Shown here: piece by piece, positions 12,501 to 23,125 of the stretch | Position numbering within the stretch: position 1 is the first letter of the stretch | Layout of the letters: the number at the start of each line of letters is the position of its first letter | NCBI GenBank assembly: GCA_949825045.1 | Contig: OX463808.1 | Coordinates: 32,549,674-32,613,673, forward strand | Direction of reading: 5' to 3' | DNA length: 64,000 bases | From: Argyresthia goedartella | Lineage: Eukaryota > Arthropoda > Insecta > Lepidoptera > Argyresthiidae | Position numbers and translations under genes: made by a program | The notes under the pieces: model-generated | Databases searched by the model: none | Told to the model about the DNA's origin: nothing | What the model saw: only the letters and a program-made list of their open reading frames with translations

Positions 12501-15500
12501 TTCGTAATTCCTTATTTCTTTATTGTACTCACAAAACAGACATACAGATAACATTTATTAGAAAGAAAAAAAATACCGCCTAATAAAGGCGAGCTTGTCT
12601 CTGACAAGATAATTACTATTTGCCATCAATATCTTGGCTTGGAAGTCTTTTAATTCCTGCCTACCCCTTTTTGGGGAAAAAGGTGCGTGTTCATTATGAA
12701 TCATAATTGCACATATGTAGTCGTAATTTACCTGTGGCTGTTGGACTTGAATGCCACTTGGCACCGACGCCACTGAGTTCGCCGCATTTGCGATGGCTGC
12801 TGATAACTCATTGCCCTGGAAAAACACATAAAATTATCAGATGCATAATAACCTTGCTTCTATACTTATAAAAATGAATCGCTATACCATAGACAAATAA
12901 CTCTTACTTATTTGTCTATGGCTATACGTTAGTCTTAATTAATCTCTAAAATCTCCCGATCTGCTTTTATAATTCCTATTTGGTTGTATTCCTATTCTCC
13001 TTGGTCCCGAGGAGGTTAAGATAAAAAATAAATTACAAAATACGCAAAGAAACAGCTAAAAAGTGGAAAAATATTTTGTATGGAAAGTTCAGCCTCTTTC
13101 CCTAGATGGCGATGATAGCCATAGATAAAGCATCACTCAAACTCCTTCGTCGTTGATCAATTTATTTACTACATTCAACCTCTTTGTTGGTAGCGGAACT
13201 TATGTTTGACAGTACGATGCATAAAGTTTGTAAGCAAAGAGTTTCGTTAATCTGAGGTCTGATGCGTATTATGCTCAACAACGGGGCGATTAAATCTATA
13301 TGTATTTCAGAAACCTATGAAAGTGCCTCTTAAATGTTAAACGAATAGTTTTATGACGGGGAACTATGAGAATACGAAAACCGCGTTGCAAAGCCACGCC
13401 ACAGGCAGTTAAAAATAAATGTCAGCTTCTTTCCCATACTAAAATATCATAGGTAGATCATTATTGTGTAGAAGATTTTAGTTACTTTATGCAAAGTCAG
13501 ATATATATGTGGGGTCCCCCTCAATAAATGATGAATCATTGAACCATCTGTTGTTGACTTTCTACGAAAGGATGAAATTGAGATTGTTGTTGCAACTGCA
13601 CATTGTTGTTAACTTAATTACCAAATGTATTATTGTATAGATACTTACAGAAAGTCCCTGTGCTCTCAACTGCTGCACCACAGCCGCACTAATAACCCTC
13701 AACTGCGGTTGTTGTTGTTGCAAATACTGTTGTTGTATTGCTGCAAGCGTCGCCGCGTCGCCATGCACTTGTTGAATGAGCTGTGCTTGTTGTTGCTGCT
13801 GCTGTACTGCTTGTTGTTGTTGTGCAGCTTGTTGCGCGGCTTGTTGTTGCGCGGCTTGTTGTTGCGCGGCTTGTTGTTGCGCTTGTTGCTGTGCTGCCTG
13901 CTGTTGTTGTGGGCCTGAATGGATGATTATGATATGTGTTACTGCTGTGTTGTTTCCTTTTTCTTTTTTAGTTCGAGGTATAATTATCTGTTTGTGTTTA
14001 TACCATGTTGCAAGTAATAAACACATTTATCTATTTATCTATATGGTTTAACAAGATTCCGTTTTTGTTTTCCTATCAGTGTTTATGTATTAACATTAAT
14101 TCCTACAACTGGTGCAGCTGCAATTACAGGCATCTTTGTTGCAATTCCATTTATTTCTGAGCTACCCTAACTAGTTTATGATTAATTTTGGTTAACATTT
14201 AACTTACTAAAGTGCTGTTGCTGTGGCTCCTTGTCTTGCTGTTCGGAGGCCATTTTGGAGCCCCCGAGGCGACTGCAGGTGGCCGCTAGCAGCGCAAGCG
14301 GGGACTGTGAACCCTCTTGCTGGAAGTAAAATGATTCGTTAATATCAATATTTTTTTAGCTTAGGCCTGTTCATCTCTGTGGAAATTCCAATTTGTTGTC
14401 ATATAGGTATTTATTCCAAAAGTTGCAGATAAAACTTAACTTTTAATAGGTACACAGTGTACTAAGGCGAGCTTATCTCTAAGAAGAAATTTCTTGAAGC
14501 AAACCCTGGAAGACTTGAGTTAGAAGGAAGATGTGAAATATTTCCTAATGGCTGAGACACACAGAACCTATGCTGGAAGTGAAAGGAAAGAACATAGCCA
14601 GGAATATATAAACCAATACAAATACCTATCTACCTAAAATGCAAGCTACAACTTCATAGACAGAAACTAACGTACCCAGGTATACTCGGAAAAAGAAAGC
14701 AAGTGTAGGGCAGTTGGCAGCCCGTCCGCCCGCCCGCCTCTATTTCAGCACAAAAGGGGCAAAAGGGGCGCTGCGAATAGATTGGATAGGGGAGTCGTGA
14801 ACCCTTATTACTTTACAAAGGAGATGATCAGACGAAACCGAAAGGCACATTCATTGAAACCCCTATCGATTTGGGATATTACAGATAAATTTACAGGTTG
14901 GTAGGAGCGAGCAAATATCCTACATACATCCTAATATGGAACCGTAATCGAAACGGCCATAGCAACGTATCAGCAAGTAAATTTAGCATATGTAAATAAG
15001 TTTTTGGGAGATGATCTAGCGATTAGTTAATAAACAAAGTACATATTACGAAGGCGCGGCGGCATAGTTCGTACTCGAACCGTACTTACGTACGAATAAC
15101 AAGGTACTCTGTGGTACGATGCACAGACCACAGACATTAATTGTGTTCTGTGGACATATAATATGAACCATCTATGGGCTGCATGGTCAATAAACCTTTG
15201 CCTGAACCCTTGAGGGGCATACGTAAAAAAAAAAGAGAACCATGTAAAAGAGTGACAGACAATGACAACCTTTACCGGAAGTAAACAAACAAAACAACAC
15301 CAACATACCAAAAACAAAAACTTATCTTTCGTTAAATTTTCTGTCAAAGTAAAAATGTAGGTGTCCTTTGTTTACGTTCGGTCAAATCTATTTGTACTAC
15401 TTTTTTTTTCCAACCCAAACCAAATAAGAGAGTAAATAAAACCAAACAGAAAATATTATGATGTGAAGTTTTCATTCTGTGTGGCTCCAGTTGTTCCCTG

Positions 15501-16308
15501 ATCCCGAAATATCCTATTCATGAAGTTCATTGGTCAATAATGATTTAAATATGTATGTAATTAGATAAAGGTTCACATAAAAAGTTGTGTCAAGGTTAAG
15601 TTTATAAGTTACTGTAATATTTCGTATTCACGTGAATCATCAACATCATAGTATAGTTGGGACTATCATCGACACGCCTTTTCTAACGAGAGCCCGGAGT
15701 CGTCGCACGCAAGGTCGCTGCCGCCCTTTGATCCACCCACCTCCAACCGCGTGACTGTGATTTTATGCAGAGTACAGACGCTTACTCAGCCATCTGCTAG
15801 AACCAGGTCTTCTTGAAACTGTCATTATTTGTAGTTGTTACACTTATAAATCAGTAGTTAACCTATTTAAAAATATTATTTAAGACCACCCAAGGCTACA
15901 TGACGTTGGGCAGCAATTTAGATACTGTAACCATAAAATGGCGACTATATCAAAGTATGTTTACAATCCACGCTATGTTATCATCTCGAGTCATTTAGTC
16001 ATAGCCAAATAAACATTGAAGCTTGGAGCTTGAAGGTGCATCAAAATGGCATGATGCCGTTGCATTTTTGGCAAGGGTGTTGCTTTTAACGCGGTCACAA
16101 CCTCCTCTGTGTGGCCTGGTGGGCCCACTCGGCTGGGGCCGCGCTTGCCCCGCCCTCCCCCTGCACCGACACAAGACGCCCGCTGGCGTCCGACACACTC
16201 CGACGTATTACACAATAACACTGTATCCTTTCACTTTGAACCACTTACCTTGCAAGGTTTCTCCTCGTTAATAAACTCCACCTGTATTTTGGAAGACTCA
16301 GACGACAT
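3314..16308 (-). CDS. Spps: Sp1/Sp3/Sp4-type transcription factor, N-terminal 14 coding exons (gene span; 3' part beyond the window)
   Basis: This is a sequence-specific nuclear transcription factor of the Sp (Sp1-4) subfamily, whose members bind GC/GT boxes through three C-terminal C2H2 fingers. Fourteen exons read on the minus strand join in phase at every junction and give about 630 residues. The order is: MSSESSKIQVEF start, Sp box SPLALLAATCS (about residues 27-37), polyglutamine/alanine tract, Gln-rich segments alternating with Ser/Thr/Ile-rich segments (TIPGTNI-type), a WQVL motif, and the Buttonhead box RVACTCPNC near residue 620. The zinc-finger exons are not seen in 1-3313, so they should lie to the left. 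An in-frame TGA lies about 20 codons upstream of the chosen ATG, with no ATG between. The counterpart in Drosophila is likely Spps (CG5669); orthology is inferred from the boxes and Gln-rich layout. Confidence 0.9.
4196..4313 (-). CDS. Spps: Sp-type factor, coding exon 13
   Basis: This 118-nt exon lies between GTTATAG and GTAAGT. It encodes VPTLGVGGLGGVQLVPALG, then a Gln-rich end, QQQQAQPIIG, whose last codon is completed by exon 14. Confidence 0.82.
5372..5506 (-). CDS. Spps: Sp-type factor, coding exon 12
   Basis: This 135-nt exon, phase 0-0, has donor GTAACT. It encodes AMPQTILADGTIQPQGTQLI, then STPSGQQVTVIP. The upstream AG follows a CCGGA tract and the polypyrimidine stretch is modest, so the 5' limit could shift by a few codons. 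Confidence 0.78.
6386..6580 (-). repeat. dispersed repeat (family ending CCTCCTTTTTGAAGTCGG), copy 1
   Basis: The run TATGGGACCAC.TCTGAAG through TTTTTGAAGTCGGTT is shared at high identity with 61784-61935. It sits in intron 11 of the Sp-type gene. No coding capacity is seen. Confidence 0.65.
6639..6704 (-). CDS. Spps: Sp-type factor, coding exon 11
   Basis: This 66-nt exon, phase 0-0, lies between TTTACCAG and GTGAGA. It encodes QAQATAQAPTSAAPTPATI followed by TLQ. The intron to exon 10 is only 133 bp, the shortest in the gene. Confidence 0.8.
6838..6924 (-). CDS. Spps: Sp-type factor, coding exon 10
   Basis: This 87-nt exon, phase 0-0, lies between TTTTTGCAG and GTAAAC. It encodes MQAQPQMANVLTPSGQIQQI and ends SLANVQ. 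Confidence 0.82.
7344..7498 (-). CDS. Spps: Sp-type factor, coding exon 9
   Basis: This 155-nt exon lies between CTCTACAG and GTCAGT. It encodes a Gly/Val-rich segment (GQVGMVPVQVPVSMAGG), then TVYQTIHVPVHAPQHLQII. The phase runs 2 to 0. VPVQVPVS-type hydrophobic repeats are typical of Sp factor activation domains. Confidence 0.8.
8403..8696 (-). CDS. Spps: Sp-type factor, coding exon 8 (Ser/Thr/Ile-rich)
   Basis: This 294-nt exon encodes a Ser/Thr-rich stretch with repeated ITIPGTNI, ITIPSSS and IQIS motifs, then GDDKKDGKQQGSPPSGQ. The acceptor can be CTAG at 8697-8698 or the AG three bases further in, which would remove one residue (NAGNAG-type). The donor is the weak GTTGGT. The plus strand over this span is also open by chance. 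Confidence 0.8.
9728..9824 (-). CDS. Spps: Sp-type factor, coding exon 7
   Basis: This 97-nt exon lies between CCTTTCAG and GTACTC. It encodes NFGGMSQVSLVNGQLVRTP, then LPQFLQNVMHLP, and ends in phase 1. The joined codon with exon 8 is GCA or GAA, depending on which of two overlapping AGs exon 8 uses. Confidence 0.8.
10511..10620 (+). repeat. LINE 3'-tail repeat with conserved stem, copy 1
   Basis: The block GCTGGAAGAAATCTC...GAGATAAGCTCGCCTTTG, followed by a tail with GTGCGATAAA, is shared with 50485-50580 and 59041-59145. It also recurs in weaker form near 12575 (inverted) and 14462. AAATCTC...GAGATAA pairs to form a small stem. It is probably the 3' end of a common lepidopteran LINE. Confidence 0.6.
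10786..10893 (-). CDS. Spps: Sp-type factor, coding exon 6
   Basis: This 108-nt exon, phase 0-0, lies between ACCCCAG and GTAAGT. It encodes QQYGGCLVGGMGAAQMQAV, then DGQDALFIPAQHAAQ. The FIPA...AQ segment resembles conserved short blocks of insect Sp1-like activation domains. Confidence 0.82.
11523..11630 (-). CDS. Spps: Sp-type factor, coding exon 5
   Basis: This 108-nt exon, phase 0-0, lies between a CAG acceptor and a GTGAAT donor. It encodes MISMQQLQQLLGGG and a Gln/Leu-rich end, IHPQLLQ. Hydrophobic residues spaced among glutamines fit an Sp1-type transactivation domain. Confidence 0.82.
12732..12815 (-). CDS. Spps: Sp-type factor, coding exon 4
   Basis: This is an 84-nt exon, phase 0-0, between TTTTTCCAG and GTAAAT. 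It encodes GNELSAAIANAANSVASV and ends VQQPQ. It is an Ala/Ser-rich segment of the activation region. Its length is a multiple of three, so skipping would keep the frame. Confidence 0.82.
13649..13914 (-). CDS. Spps: Sp-type factor, coding exon 3 (poly-Gln/Ala tract)
   Basis: This 266-nt exon encodes a long run of QQQAAQ-type repeats built on a CAACAACAAGCCGCG-like 15-bp unit, then LIQQVHGDAATLAAIQ and QLRAQGLS. The repeats should be length-polymorphic. The exon starts two bases into a codon and ends in phase 0 before GTAAGT. The tract belongs to the glutamine-rich activation domain typical of Sp1/Sp3/Sp4. Confidence 0.88.
14208..14319 (-). CDS. Spps: Sp-type factor, coding exon 2 (Sp box)
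   Basis: The acceptor CTTCCAG and donor GTAAGT bracket 112 nt. The exon encodes QEGSQSPLALLAATCSRLG, the conserved Sp box of Sp1-family proteins, followed by a charged, Gln-rich tail ending HF. It ends in phase 1, matching the phase of exon 3. Confidence 0.9.
16249..16308 (-). CDS. Spps: Sp-type factor, coding exon 1
   Basis: The exon starts at ATG (complement of 16306-16308) and encodes MSSESSKIQVEFINEEKPCK, 20 codons ending in phase 0. It is followed by the donor GTAAGT. The next exon, starting CAAGAGGG, continues the frame. No in-frame ATG lies between this start and an upstream in-frame stop. Confidence 0.85.
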
Positions 16309-17000
16309 TATCCTCTGTACACTTGCAAAATAATATTTCTCTTTGTTCACGTACGGAACGCACCATTCTCACGACCGGCCGCCAAACTGAGGCGAGCAAA
16401 CTGTCGAAATCAACCGAACGCACTCGGGTAGTCTCGGAGATCCGCCTCCTATCCTGGTCGGCTTTATTTCGTATTTGTTGATTTTACTTGGAAAATTGGG
16501 AATTATAACACAATGTAGGACTGCCAACGTACCTCAGCTTATAATCCCTATCTTATTATGACTTAACATCGGCTCTGAAAGCCCTTATTTTGTATAAAAC
16601 TCCAGTTTCCCTTCAGCAAGCGCTATCTCCGTCTCGCTCAGACAGGGACAGGTCTCGATTATTGGTAGGCAGCAGCTGCGCCTCTCTCCTCCTCCCGCGT
16701 CGCGGGTGCGGCGCCGACACCCGATAATAATAATTGGAAGTAGGAAGGACGTAATAATGGGTGTATAACCTCGTGCCCGCGGCCTCCTTGGGCGGGCAAA
16801 AAATGCACACATGTCGCTGCGTTGATGAGGCTGAACTTTTAGTGAGTCAGTCAGGGCTGATTTTCTAACAAGATGTAATTTTAAATGGTGCAATGAATTC
16901 ACATTACTGGTAGGCCTTTCTCCCATTACGATATGCAAAGGCGACGAGATTTATACGTGACTTTCGAAAACTAAACACCATGAAACATCTCACATACATT
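16309..17000 (-). other. Spps: 5' flank and probable 5' UTR/promoter region of the Sp-type gene
   Basis: The region just upstream of the start codon has no further recognisable exon of this gene. It holds GC-rich pieces (16090-16160 and 16640-16800) unlike the AT-rich surroundings, as expected near a promoter. The transcription start cannot be placed. Short open frames here are not supported as genes. Confidence 0.35.
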
Positions 17001-20000
17001 TAAATGGAGGCTTGCACTCTACGCTACCAGTATCCTGCTTTCAAATGTACTTAAGTATTTATTGAGATACTTCGTGGTGTGTTTGTTGTTTTATTGTCAC
17101 AGTCACGTGTTTCAGGAATATTCTATTAAGTACTTGATAATATTTTACAGCTTAATACCTAAGTATGTCCAGTAAACAACATCTCGATCTAATTCATATT
17201 CTGTACCATGTTTTTCTGTCCTACTAAAACTAAACTAGGCAGATGATATATCATTATATTAAATTATTACGTACTTATCTTCTTGGACATGCGCTTTTGA
17301 TTGAATTCATCGTAATCCAGATTGACATTATTACGACTTTTCCTGCTACACTGGTTAGCTGGTGGTATGGGCCACGTCATTATGACGTCTTATTTTTGCT
17401 TTAATTTTTGGATTTCATATACTAATCATTCTTTGTAAATAATATTTTCTAATAATCAAACTTTATCGGCGTCTTTAACTTTGACAAGTAATTTTGTACT
17501 GCACGTTCATAACTGCGATAAAGCTGTTGGAGTTGGTTGGACTGGTTCTTTGCGAAAGTGAAAGTTAAACCACGTTTTGTCATGCCAAGCGTTAGCCTCA
17601 TCGCCCCACGTCCATTATGCACGAATGAACAGCCGCCCCGAGAGAGCGTGTGTCCCCGCTTAATTATGCTGCTACATTTTCAAAGTAGTCTCGACTTTTC
17701 CACATAGACTTTAAAGTCCAATTTTCTACTCGTGATATTTATCTGACACAAGCTAGCAGAACATCCGTGTCACATTTTTTAACGTTCAAATTGCGTATGT
17801 ACTGTGTTGTATTAGAGCCCAAAACTGTTTACAGCTGTTAAAAGATGTGCGCCATTTCAATTCTATGCCACATCTATTATTATGGGTGTACCTCTGTATT
17901 GTATTGTAGCTCGGCATGCGGTAGTCGGAATCTGATGACGTGAAGATGTTTACGTAGACTTAATTAGTATCCTACTTAGCGGTGATGAATACATACTTAC
18001 TTACATCTGATATCTTTGATTTTGCTATTTCAAAATTAATACCAAAATAGGTACATATGTCTCATTTTACTGTAAACTAATCGACTGTCAGCAGAACAGA
18101 CACGAAACACCGTAAAGACCTTAAAAGTATATATATCTGTTGTGGCCACATCATAAAATGTATTATTTCATGATGTGTCAATGACCATACATGGTTGAAT
18201 TATAAGTTACATTGAACGAAGACTTTTGAAGACTCAAGAAGGCTAGCGCAATGAAGCCTCCGAATATCTAGTCTTCGTGTTCATTCGACATATATTTCAT
18301 AAAAAAAATACCACGTAGTGCTGAAAGAGAATGCTTTTAAAAATACACGTTTTCATGGATATCAGCCCGTTCTGACCATATCGTGAAATAAATTTTATGA
18401 TCTGGCCTCGACATATCTATTACCAAGATTAGGTATCTACTCATATTTCAGGTCAGTGATGTGATGACATTCAAGTTTATCATATAAACTCATTAAATTC
18501 TCAAATCACATATGAATATAAAACACTGTACCTACACAAAACTTATTGAAACACTACTTCATATGAATTTAATTCAACAACAAGAAAAACAAGTTTCATT
18601 GGCCGCAACTTTATTCTTAAAAGATCCTATCGTAATCACGATTGATAGCTTCCTTTTTGATTCCTCTTGAAGGGATAAGATATTTTTATCCCTGTGATTT
18701 AAAATCTACCTAAGCTAATCGAAGATTCGTTCCATGTGCGCTTACGCACTAGCCATGATTTTCTTTGTTTTGACACATTCCTTTACTAAGATTTACTTCA
18801 TGCCAACAAAAGTTTATTTAATAATTAATTATCTTGTGATTTCGATCAAATGATGTGTTTTTCAAAGTTTAGAGCTTTTTCCTAGGAAATTTGCAAAGCT
18901 CTTTCCTCTATATAATTATCTACCCTTCGGCTATGCATCGGATGACTAATTATAACTAAACTACAAATGATATTATTTAGGTAGGTACCTAGCTAAATAC
19001 TGAGTTTTCCATGATCCATTTATACCTGCCCTTAACGCATCTCATTTGAGATTCTGTAATATTGTAAGCCTACTAATTAAGATAATAAATGGCCTGTCAT
19101 TACTGTTGACTTACTCCTTGTTCTGCCTGACATAGGTCTTCTTGGGGTCTTCTATCCGGTATACATGAAGGACATGGATGCGGAAGCGAAGGTGGGCGGA
19201 CCGGACTGAGTCATCGCCCGGGCCACCCACCTCCCCGCGGACACGCCCTTGATCTCGCCGTGCATCTTAACTAATTAACAGTGGCGAAACTAGAATCCGT
19301 TGCATGGCCAATGTCTTGGTTTTCAAGTCAATAGCCAACTATATTTCAATCACATATACCTAGGACATGCTCTGCTTGACCGAAAGAGGTCCTCGCATTT
19401 TAGAGTTACCTATTGAGAAAATATTTTTTTAAGCTTGATTATATCGCCACAATCTAACTTGGTTACTGGTTTGTTATTGTTCTGGCTTTGTTTTCGTATT
19501 TCGTACATTCGAATTAGCTTGGCACAGTTTCGTTGCAAAAGATACATCTACAAATTTATTCCAGAACGCTATAGCAGCCCCTTGGTGTAACAAAAGGAAC
19601 TGATGAAACCGACTTGATCAGAGAAACTTCATTTTTCACTTCTCCGTACGTTTTGAACCGGGCGATAAGTTGATTTGTATGGAGAAGTGAAAAATGAAGT
19701 TGCTTATAAACGAAAAGAGACGCGAGCAGTCATGTTTTCGGCAAAATTATATATTGGGAGAAAATATCTAAACTTACACATCACAAAGCGTTAATAAAAT
19801 GGAGGTCGTGGGTGGGTCTCTCCCATTAAAAATGTTGCAAAGGACACTCAGGCCCAGCGGGGCTATGAAAAAAAGAGGCCCGAGACGGGTGGGATTTCGG
19901 ATGGAAGTGTGGCTGGCTACTTACTGTCTTGTCTATAACTTATTGTGATGTTGGTGACGTTAAGTGAAGCTATATGTCGCGCCACACGTTATGAGCGGTG

Positions 20001-21463
20001 GCCTTGAATGCGTAGTAGTCACTTTTCAATACCTGTACAATATGCGCAGTAGTTCCCGCCAACGTCGCCCAGCGCTCTTAATTCGTGGCGCGAGGTATAC
20101 TCTTAATGATATTGTCAATAAATAATACTGAGATTACTGCTATTTTTTGATATTATTAATATCCTACAATCTTGAATAACATTTATCAAAATTGTTTTGT
20201 ACACAATACACACAATACGTTGTTTGTATTAAAATTTAGATAATGGTTTAGCTTAAGCTAAGTCCCACATGTCGGCGCAAGTATGTTCCTCTGCCACCCG
20301 GTATGAGAAAAGGCGTGGCGATTACGTTCAACTTTATACGGCCTAGCCAAAATATCAAAATAGCCTACGCCCCCAATGCCATGTTTTGCTGTACACTTCA
20401 ATTGTTGCATTTACGTCTATTAGTGATACTTAAGTAATGAGGCTATTTTAATTAACTATGTTTAACGAGTAACAGACCCAAACAAAAAATAATAGACCAG
20501 ATAACATTTCCCATGATGGTTAAAATTGTGCTAGCACCCGGAAGTGTATTGCGCCCACCCACCGCCCGCTGGCAGTAACAGCCCGCGGGGGCGTAACCGC
20601 CGCCCTACGCCACGTTTCTACCGTAAAGTACGATCGAAACTTTTTCCCGCCAACTATTCGGGACAAGGATATTGTTTGTTTACGTTTTACAATATATGAC
20701 ATGAAATTGGCACTGGATTCGAATTTTAACCACGGAATGTTCATTAGTGACTTTATTGCCTATATATGCATGTCATTGACCTATAGTTTAAACTACAAAG
20801 TGTAGATACCACATTTATAAATACTTAATTAATAGCCTCCGCGTCGCGGCGCCCACTCTGCATTATCTGTAATTCAGTCTTCTTCTGACAAGTGTGATAA
20901 GATTTTGAATTTAGATAATAAATCATTCTGACTGACTTGAAAACATTCGAAAACTATTACACCATCTGATAGTGTTGCAAAGATCGAATTCTGTAAAAGA
21001 GAGGAAAATTTTCATTTTTGAAAAAAAAGCTATTCGAGATTAATTACAATCCAGATGGTATGCGATGATTGAACATTGTATGGGCATTGAATCAGTTTAT
21101 TAAAAATAATGAGCCTTTGAAATGGTCTACCGTAAAGTTTATCGCCCGAAACAATGAGTTCAAAACAATGAGAGACCGGAATCGGAAGTTAGAGTGAAGA
21201 ATGATAAGTAGGTTTGCATTTGAATGAATGGTATTGAAAAATCACACACCAAAAACGAAAACCCGTTGCACAGCCCCGCATTCCGGATCGAGCGTGGACT
21301 TTTCCGAGGAGGCACTTGGTCACCGGCCAGTTGATTTCATCCGGCGTCAAGAGATGGCGCTTTTAAAATTTAGTAGATTTATTATTCTTCGACTTCGATG
21401 CTTTATTATATTTTGCTGCAGTGCTCTCCAACTAGATTTGACAGCTGTTGTCACTAAAACAGA
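17001..21463. other. spacer without a recognisable gene
   Basis: This is AT-rich intergenic DNA between the two genes. I see one strong hairpin (19625-19701) and a GC-rich fragment at about 19120-19265. The minus strand of that fragment is open for about 50 codons and looks like degenerate LINE-derived sequence. I see no RNA gene. Confidence 0.5.
19625..19701. repeat. inverted repeat with 21-bp perfect arms
   Basis: AACTTCATTTTTCACTTCTCC at 19625-19645 is exactly complementary to 19681-19701, with a 35-nt loop. It could fold as a hairpin on either strand; it may be a MITE relic or a small-RNA precursor. Confidence 0.8.
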
Positions 21464-21556
21464 TTAACCCGTGTATGGGGTACAATTGACCGCAGATACA
21501 CCATCACATTCTTGATCCAAACTCGTCGAGTCGAGTCGAGATTTCTTCTCACGCAC

Positions 21557-21640
21557 CCTTTCTGGGGCGTGGGGAGTCAGGGTGAGATCATCGGATTTCT
21601 TCCTGAGGAAGCGCCTCTGTCCAAACTCGAACATTTCGTC
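21557..21640 (-). CDS. orphan exon-like coding stretch, function unknown
   Basis: On the minus strand, a good acceptor (pyrimidine-rich, TACTGTAG) is followed by an open frame that runs on to a stop at 21464. If the donor GTGCGT at 21551-21556 is used, the exon is 84 nt, phase 0-0, encoding DEMFEFGQRRFLRKKSDDL and ending HAPER. The codon use looks protein-like, but I do not recognise the protein and see no partner exons. It may be a cassette exon of an unseen gene, an alternative terminal exon, or a chance frame. Confidence 0.35.
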
Positions 21641-22253
21641 CTACAGTAAATAAAAAAAGTAGGTGATTATAATAAACCCTCCAGCTTTAACAAACGGGCA
21701 TCTATCTATGATTGCAGAGCAAAGTATATGTTACTAGCTGCCCTTGGCGCGACTTCGCAACACATTTTAGATGCTCTCATAGTTCCCGGCTAGAGAACTA
21801 TTAATTGATCATCATCATCATCAAAGATCATCAAGCATCGTCATACAGTCTATGGTCATACTCAGCCCATATCGACCCGTGGTTGGGCATTAAACCCATC
21901 GCGCCTCAGATTAACGAAACTCTGCTTACTAACTCTATGCAGGTTGAATAATAATAAATACGACGGAGTGATTCTATCTTTTTATATCTATGGCTATCAA
22001 CGCCATCTCTTGATAGCTTGGTGAACTTCCCATACAAAATATTTTTAGATATTTTGGCTGTTCTTTTGCGTTTTTCATAATTGTCGTTTTGCCGGACTGA
22101 GAAGAATAAAACAAAACAGGTATTATACAAACCGTTCGGGCCATTCAAGAACTTTAGTGGGTCTAACGGCACAACGTTTCATTTATAATTTTATAAGTAT
22201 AAAAAGAAGAAGAAATGTAGGTAGATGTTTCTTTGATCGGCATTATTTCTACT

Positions 22254-22510
22254 AATATTATAATAGCGAAAGTTTGTATGTGTGTTTATATGTTAGTTAC
22301 TCTTTCACGCTGAAACGGCTGGACGGATTTAGATGAAATTTGGAATGTATATAGCTATCTTTTATCCCGAAAAATTATTACTGTTCCCAGAGGATGATCA
22401 TCGGAGGAAATTTGGAATGTGTGTAGTTTAATCCCTTAACTTAATTTATATGATATCTTTTATCCAAAAAAATATTACAGTTCCCGTAGGATGATCAATC
22501 TGACTAAAAA
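22254..22510. repeat. dispersed lepidopteran repeat (GTTACTCTTTCACGCTGAAACGG type)
   Basis: The segment ACTAATATTATAATAGCGAAAGTTTG...CTTTCACGC...GGCTGGACGG...GATGAAATTTGGAATG matches from memory a very common repeat of moth and butterfly genomes. The part from GAAATTTGGAATGT to AGGATGATCA is duplicated in tandem here. Confidence 0.6.
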
Positions 22511-22934
22511 GCATAGGTACATAAAAACTTTTCTCAAATAAAATGAGTAGACGCATATCCTGTGCGCATTCGGATGTAATCCGATCGTCTCGGATTTAAA
22601 TCCCACGCTGGTAAAATTTGTTGGTTTGCTCGTGTAGATGCTGTTTCTCCCGATTCCGTGGGGACTTCCTGGATTCCATTATAAGCGGATGTCTACGTCA
22701 AAGAAGAGAAATGTCTGTCTAAGTTTCATGTTTCTAGGTCCATCAGTTTGGTCCAAGTGTTGATAGATCAGTCAGGGTATTTTAAGTCAGTATGAAATAA
22801 CGTCCGTCGGCCTAGGTATTCACACATCGCCGAGGCGGCCACTGCATGGGTGTCCGTTCTATGCGGCATTTGTTTCAGACGCTTCCGTGTTTCGGATGAC
22901 ACGTTATGCAGTAGGTCCCAGCTAATATCGCTAC

Positions 22935-23125
22935 TCGGTGGCAGTAGTCGTACAGCTGTGTCAGAGGCCCTACTGGGGCAGCTTGGTAACTTCTGACAGT
23001 CGGGTTGGCCACAAGCCCGACACCCCTCCATCAACTCGCACTGAGCCAGCGTGGTGGAGTATGGCTCATCAAATTTACTCGTATCCGGGTAAAGGCTCGT
23101 GCGCCTCGGTGGGGACATCAATGGG
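22935..23125. repeat. dispersed repeat pair, copy 1
   Basis: It shares CTACTCGGTGGCAGTAGTCGT, the central GGGTTGGCCACAAGCCCGACACC and TCGTATCCGGGTAAAGG with 24950-25145. The minus strand is partly open in both, suggesting a decayed retroelement coding segment, but no motif is secure. Confidence 0.65.

Noticed and set aside
13776..14051. Plus-strand frame rich in Cys/Ala
   Set aside because: It is the complement of the poly-Gln/Ala repeats of exon 3, with no independent support.
16585..16938. Minus-strand open frames upstream of the Sp-type start as an additional coding exon
   Set aside because: The predicted product is low-complexity and Arg-rich without similarity I recognise, and an in-frame stop separates it from the chosen start; UTR or promoter DNA is more likely.
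19120..19265. GC-rich block as a coding exon of a host gene
   Set aside because: Frames are open for only about 50 codons, there are no matching partner exons, and the sequence style resembles degenerate LINE coding sequence.
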